Notes under the pieces: model-generated | The model's input: only the letters and a program-made list of their open reading frames with translations | What the model was told of the DNA's origin: nothing | Database searches by the model: none | Part shown: one piece after another, positions 25,181 to 26,940 of the stretch | How positions within the stretch are numbered: position 1 is the stretch's first letter | Layout of the letters: each line of letters begins with the position of its first letter | NCBI GenBank assembly: GCA_003524705.1 | Contig: DQGV01000146.1 | Coordinates: 462 to 27,401 of the forward strand | Length of the DNA: 26,940 nucleotides | From: Anaerolineae bacterium | GTDB taxonomy: Bacteria; Chloroflexota; Anaerolineae; Anaerolineales; Villigracilaceae | Direction: 5' to 3' | Made by a program: the position numbers and the translations under genes

Positions 25181-25519
25181 ATGACTTTACAAAACTTCAA
25201 TACATTTGGTTTAGTAAAAGTTGAAAGAAATAAAATTACATTTTCTTTCAGTACCGTCAATCACAAAAACAAGGCTCACTCAAAAACAATTAGCAGTGAT
25301 GAAATTTCTACTGCCATTCCCGAAAAAGAAGTAGGTCAATTTCTTTTTGGGATTTCCGTTGAACAAGATAAAGCCACAGCTCACTACTACGTAACCAATC
25401 CAATAGAAAACATTGAAATTGAAAAACTGCCGTTAGTAGAAAAATACATAAACATTATTACAAATACGGTCAGAGAGTTTGATTATTTATCTGAGAAAGC
25501 ACAGCCCGAAGGGCTATAA
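25181..25519 (+). CDS. Small hypothetical protein downstream of tRNA-Lys
   Basis: 112-aa soluble protein that I do not recognise. It has no signal peptide or TM helix, is rich in Lys/Glu/Ile/Asn and looks alpha/beta (FGLVKVERNKITFSFSTVN, then a C-terminal helix VEKYINIITNTVREFDYL). The ATG has AAAGGTG about 5 nt upstream, a good ribosome-binding site, and a strong terminator follows at 25577, which supports a real gene. There is no separate promoter between it and the tRNA, so the mRNA is probably released by tRNA 5'/3' processing of a common transcript. Confidence 0.7.
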   Translation: MTLQNFNTFGLVKVERNKITFSFSTVNHKNKAHSKTISSDEISTAIPEKEVGQFLFGISVEQDKATAHYYVTNPIENIEIEKLPLVEKYINIITNTVREFDYLSEKAQPEGL

Positions 25520-25576
25520 GCTTGGGTATGTCGGAATGTTTGGGTGAGTTTTGCATCCATTCACGAACACATGCTC

Positions 25577-25610
25577 GTTATCCAGTCCTGGCGGGACTGG
25601 ATAACTTTTT
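25577..25610 (+). terminator. Rho-independent terminator after the small ORF
   Basis: 12-bp stem GTTATCCAGTCC/GGACTGGATAAC (25577-25588 with 25594-25605), 5-nt loop and T5 tail. It ends the tRNA-Lys transcript. It lies 3 nt before the stop of the convergent HTH gene. Confidence 0.9.
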
Positions 25611-25612
25611 AA

Positions 25613-25852
25613 TTATTCCTTCCAATCAAAAATATCGCTAATCTTTACCTCACCAGGTTTCACTTTTTTCTTTACTGCAACTTCTTTCACAATAGCAGAC
25701 AAGGTTTCCAATGAAATCTTCTTTACCTTCTCAGGGTGGTTCGAGAATTTGTAAATATAATTTCCGAAACTAAAGCCTAACTTCTCTGCCAATTGGTGTA
25801 GATTGGCTAGCTTTGAGGTATGTAGGATTCTCTTGATGTTAATAACAAGCAT
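25613..25852 (-). CDS. Small Cro/C1-type (XRE-like) helix-turn-helix protein
   Basis: 79-aa probable DNA-binding regulator. The segment LHQLAEKLGFSFGNYIYKF (18-36) resembles the helix-turn-helix of Cro/C1 proteins, followed by EKVKKISLETLSAIVKEV, the usual third/fourth-helix pattern (sequence-type 'I-s-l-e-t-L'), and an IFDWKE tail as in small XRE regulators. I chose ATG 25852. The frame is open to 26068, but that would run antisense through the neighbouring gene; an intermediate ATG at 25900 would overlap that gene's start codon. It is divergent from the HsdR-N-like gene across only 46 bp, so it probably controls that gene and itself. Confidence 0.7.
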   Translation of the reverse strand: MLVINIKRILHTSKLANLHQLAEKLGFSFGNYIYKFSNHPEKVKKISLETLSAIVKEVAVKKKVKPGEVKISDIFDWKE

Positions 25853-25898
25853 ATAAGTATTGTAGCATGAATTATATGCTATTGGGTATAATTCTCGC
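25853..25898. promoter_or_regulatory. Compact divergent promoter region with palindrome
   Basis: TATAAT at 25887-25892 (+) lies 6 nt before the plus-strand ATG, and TACAAT (25863-25858, -) lies 5 nt before the minus-strand ATG; another minus TATAAT is at 25876-25871. AGCAT-N7-ATGCT (25864-25880) is a likely operator covering these elements. Neither side has a good -35 or Shine-Dalgarno. Confidence 0.45.
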
Positions 25899-26498
25899 AT
25901 GTCCCTTGAAGGCGGAATACTCCTCTCCCTTTGCTTAATCATATTATTCTTGGTCGGCTCAGTCATATTGAACGCAATCTTGATTTCCAAGATACTAAAA
26001 ACAAAAAACCAAGAAAAAGAAACAAGGAATAGCCTATATAAAGCACTGCATTCAGCAAAGAATGGCATCCGCGAACAGTGGGTTAAATCTATTTCTGATA
26101 ATATCTATAGAAACGAAATAGAAGTTGAATTTAAGTTAATATTCCCACTTTTGCTTTTTCTTGGGTATTCCCCTAACGATTTACAAATCAGAGTCAATGT
26201 AAATATTCAGGTCGGCAGAGAAAAGAAAACACCCGCCGCAGATTGGATTGTTTGGAAAGATGGCAAACCCTATTTCGTTATCGAAGCAAAAAAGCCTGAA
26301 CAGACGATTACAAGAGAAGTTCTTGACCAAGCGCGTTCGTATGCGTATGGTCTCAATCTCAATAAATATGTCGTCACCAATGGAAAAAAGATTGAAGTCT
26401 ATATTCGTGGAAATGAGTTTGACACAAAAATACTTGAAGTTTCAGACGAACAAATAGAAGACCAGTGGGAAAATATAAGACACGTAATCGGGAAATAA
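25899..26498 (+). CDS. Membrane-anchored HsdR-N-like PD-(D/E)XK nuclease-fold protein
   Basis: 199-aa protein. Residues 7-32 form one N-terminal TM helix, then a Lys/Glu-rich helical linker. The C-terminal domain (~60-175) resembles the N-terminal nuclease domain of type I restriction R subunits: D115 in AADWIVW, E129-A-K131 in FVIEAKKP, and the family's Q-x-x-x-Y (Q144, Y148) in DQARSYAYG, followed by YVVTNGKKIEVY. It has no helicase motor, specificity or methyltransferase subunit here, so it is not a type I system; such stand-alone domains occur in many bacteria with unknown role. The only Met is residue 1, which fixes the start. No Shine-Dalgarno precedes it; the TATAAT lies 6 nt upstream. 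A terminator follows at the stop. Confidence 0.85.
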   Translation: MSLEGGILLSLCLIILFLVGSVILNAILISKILKTKNQEKETRNSLYKALHSAKNGIREQWVKSISDNIYRNEIEVEFKLIFPLLLFLGYSPNDLQIRVNVNIQVGREKKTPAADWIVWKDGKPYFVIEAKKPEQTITREVLDQARSYAYGLNLNKYVVTNGKKIEVYIRGNEFDTKILEVSDEQIEDQWENIRHVIGK

Positions 26499-26527
26499 AA
26501 AAAGCCTCCAACATTGGAGGCTTTTTT
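26498..26527. terminator. Bidirectional rho-independent terminator
   Basis: 13-bp perfect stem AAAAAAGCCTCCA/TGGAGGCTTTTTT with ACAT tetraloop. It overlaps the last base of the HsdR-N-like stop codon and serves the convergent regulator gene at 26532 as well. Confidence 0.93.
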
Positions 26528-26531
26528 AAGA

Positions 26532-26939
26532 TTACAAAGACAAACCCAAACCTAATTCTAATTCTGTAAATTTCCTTCGTATTAATCTCTTATGACCAAC
26601 AACCGTACTATGGTCTATCTTCAATTCTTTTCCGATTTCACCATTCTTTTTTCCTGCATACAGAAGCTTACAAACTGTTCGACTCCTTTTTGGCAAGGAG
26701 TTAATTGCATTAAGTATTAACTCATTTTCCTCCGAAAACAGGAGTTTATTTTCTGGGGAATCTCCATCACTAGAGTTGTCTTCAAATAAATCTATTGAAA
26801 AAAAAGGTTCTTCATGTTTATCTCTCCCCGTAAAATCATCAGCATAAAAGACGAGACTTTCATATTTTCTTTGTCCTTTTATCATATCAAGCCCTTCATT
26901 CCAAATGGTTCTGAAAAGAAAGCTATCTTCTTTGTCCAT
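26532..26939 (-). CDS. Sigma-70 region-4-like / HTH regulator, probably 5'-truncated
   Basis: At least 135 aa. The C-terminal ~55 residues (LILNAINSLPKRSRTVCKLLYAGKKNGEIGKEL... then DHSTVVGHKRLIRRKF) match the helix-turn-helix of sigma-70 region 4 or LuxR-type regulators: a 'LP-x-R-x-R' entry, a GEIGKELKI turn and an STVVGHKRLI recognition helix. The first residues (DKEDSFLFRTIWNEGLDMI) resemble the end of sigma region 2, and an acidic linker (ca. 55-80) joins them. The first visible Met is one base from the window edge, so the real start is likely beyond it. A small ECF-like sigma factor or phage-type regulator is possible; no target can be assigned. Confidence 0.65.
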   Translation of the reverse strand: MDKEDSFLFRTIWNEGLDMIKGQRKYESLVFYADDFTGRDKHEEPFFSIDLFEDNSSDGDSPENKLLFSEENELILNAINSLPKRSRTVCKLLYAGKKNGEIGKELKIDHSTVVGHKRLIRRKFTELELGLGLSL

Positions 26940-26940
26940 A

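Noticed and set aside
25853..26068. Longer form (151 aa) of the small HTH protein
   Set aside because: The extra N-terminus is antisense to the HsdR-N-like gene and hydrophobic like a mirror of its TM segment; the 79-aa form contains the whole HTH.
1..26940. CRISPR array, insertion sequence, integrase or rRNA
   Set aside because: No regularly spaced direct repeats, transposase or integrase motifs, or rRNA-like segments were found on either strand.

Overview
The window looks like an accessory, biosynthetic part of a low-to-mid GC genome, most likely from Chloroflexota (Anaerolineae-like). The signs are lipoproteins with Thr/Ala-rich tails, an FHA-ABC fusion exporter beside a transmembrane Ser/Thr kinase, and palindromic intergenic repeats (GTCATTGCGAG and GGGCGA types). 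The taxonomic call is inference from gene style only; no 16S or ribosomal marker is present.

Left edge (1-2616, + strand): the 3' part of a FabF-like ketosynthase, then a multi-pass DUF2723/GT117-type membrane protein. Both converge on the next operon across a palindromic repeat.

Core (2616-14546, - strand): a four-gene biosynthetic operon. In transcription order it holds a 3193-aa megasynthase (FAAL-ACP-KS-AT-ACP-C-A-T-reductase), a stand-alone class I methyltransferase, a type II thioesterase and an Sfp-type phosphopantetheinyl transferase. Reading the modules, a fatty acid is activated as acyl-AMP, extended once with malonyl-CoA without beta-keto processing, joined to an amino acid whose A-domain code reads DILQLGLIWK (the glycine code), and released by NAD(P)H reduction. 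This is a compact lipopeptide aldehyde/alcohol or pyrrolinone-type pathway.

Divergent partner (14716-20846, + strand): a consensus sigma70 promoter drives a fused FHA-FHA-FHA-ABC ATPase-ABC2 permease and a lipoprotein, followed by a transmembrane Ser/Thr kinase and a strong terminator. The kinase carries an array of T-x-x-[D/E] motifs and the exporter carries phosphothreonine-binding FHA domains. I infer a kinase-controlled exporter, possibly for the lipopeptide made by the divergent operon.

Second lipid-activation operon (20853-24985, - strand): SGNH-like membrane protein, SGNH-like lipoprotein, stand-alone ACP and stand-alone FAAL. The layout resembles the Dlt system (ligase, carrier, SGNH protein), but with a fatty-acyl-AMP ligase and no MBOAT in the window.

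Right edge (25034-26940): tRNA-Lys(UUU) with a good promoter and a small unknown gene, a terminator, a divergent pair (small Cro/C1-like HTH protein and membrane-anchored HsdR-N-like PD-(D/E)XK protein) with start codons very close to the -10 elements, another bidirectional terminator, and a partial sigma-region-4-like regulator. No IS element, integrase, rRNA or CRISPR array was seen.
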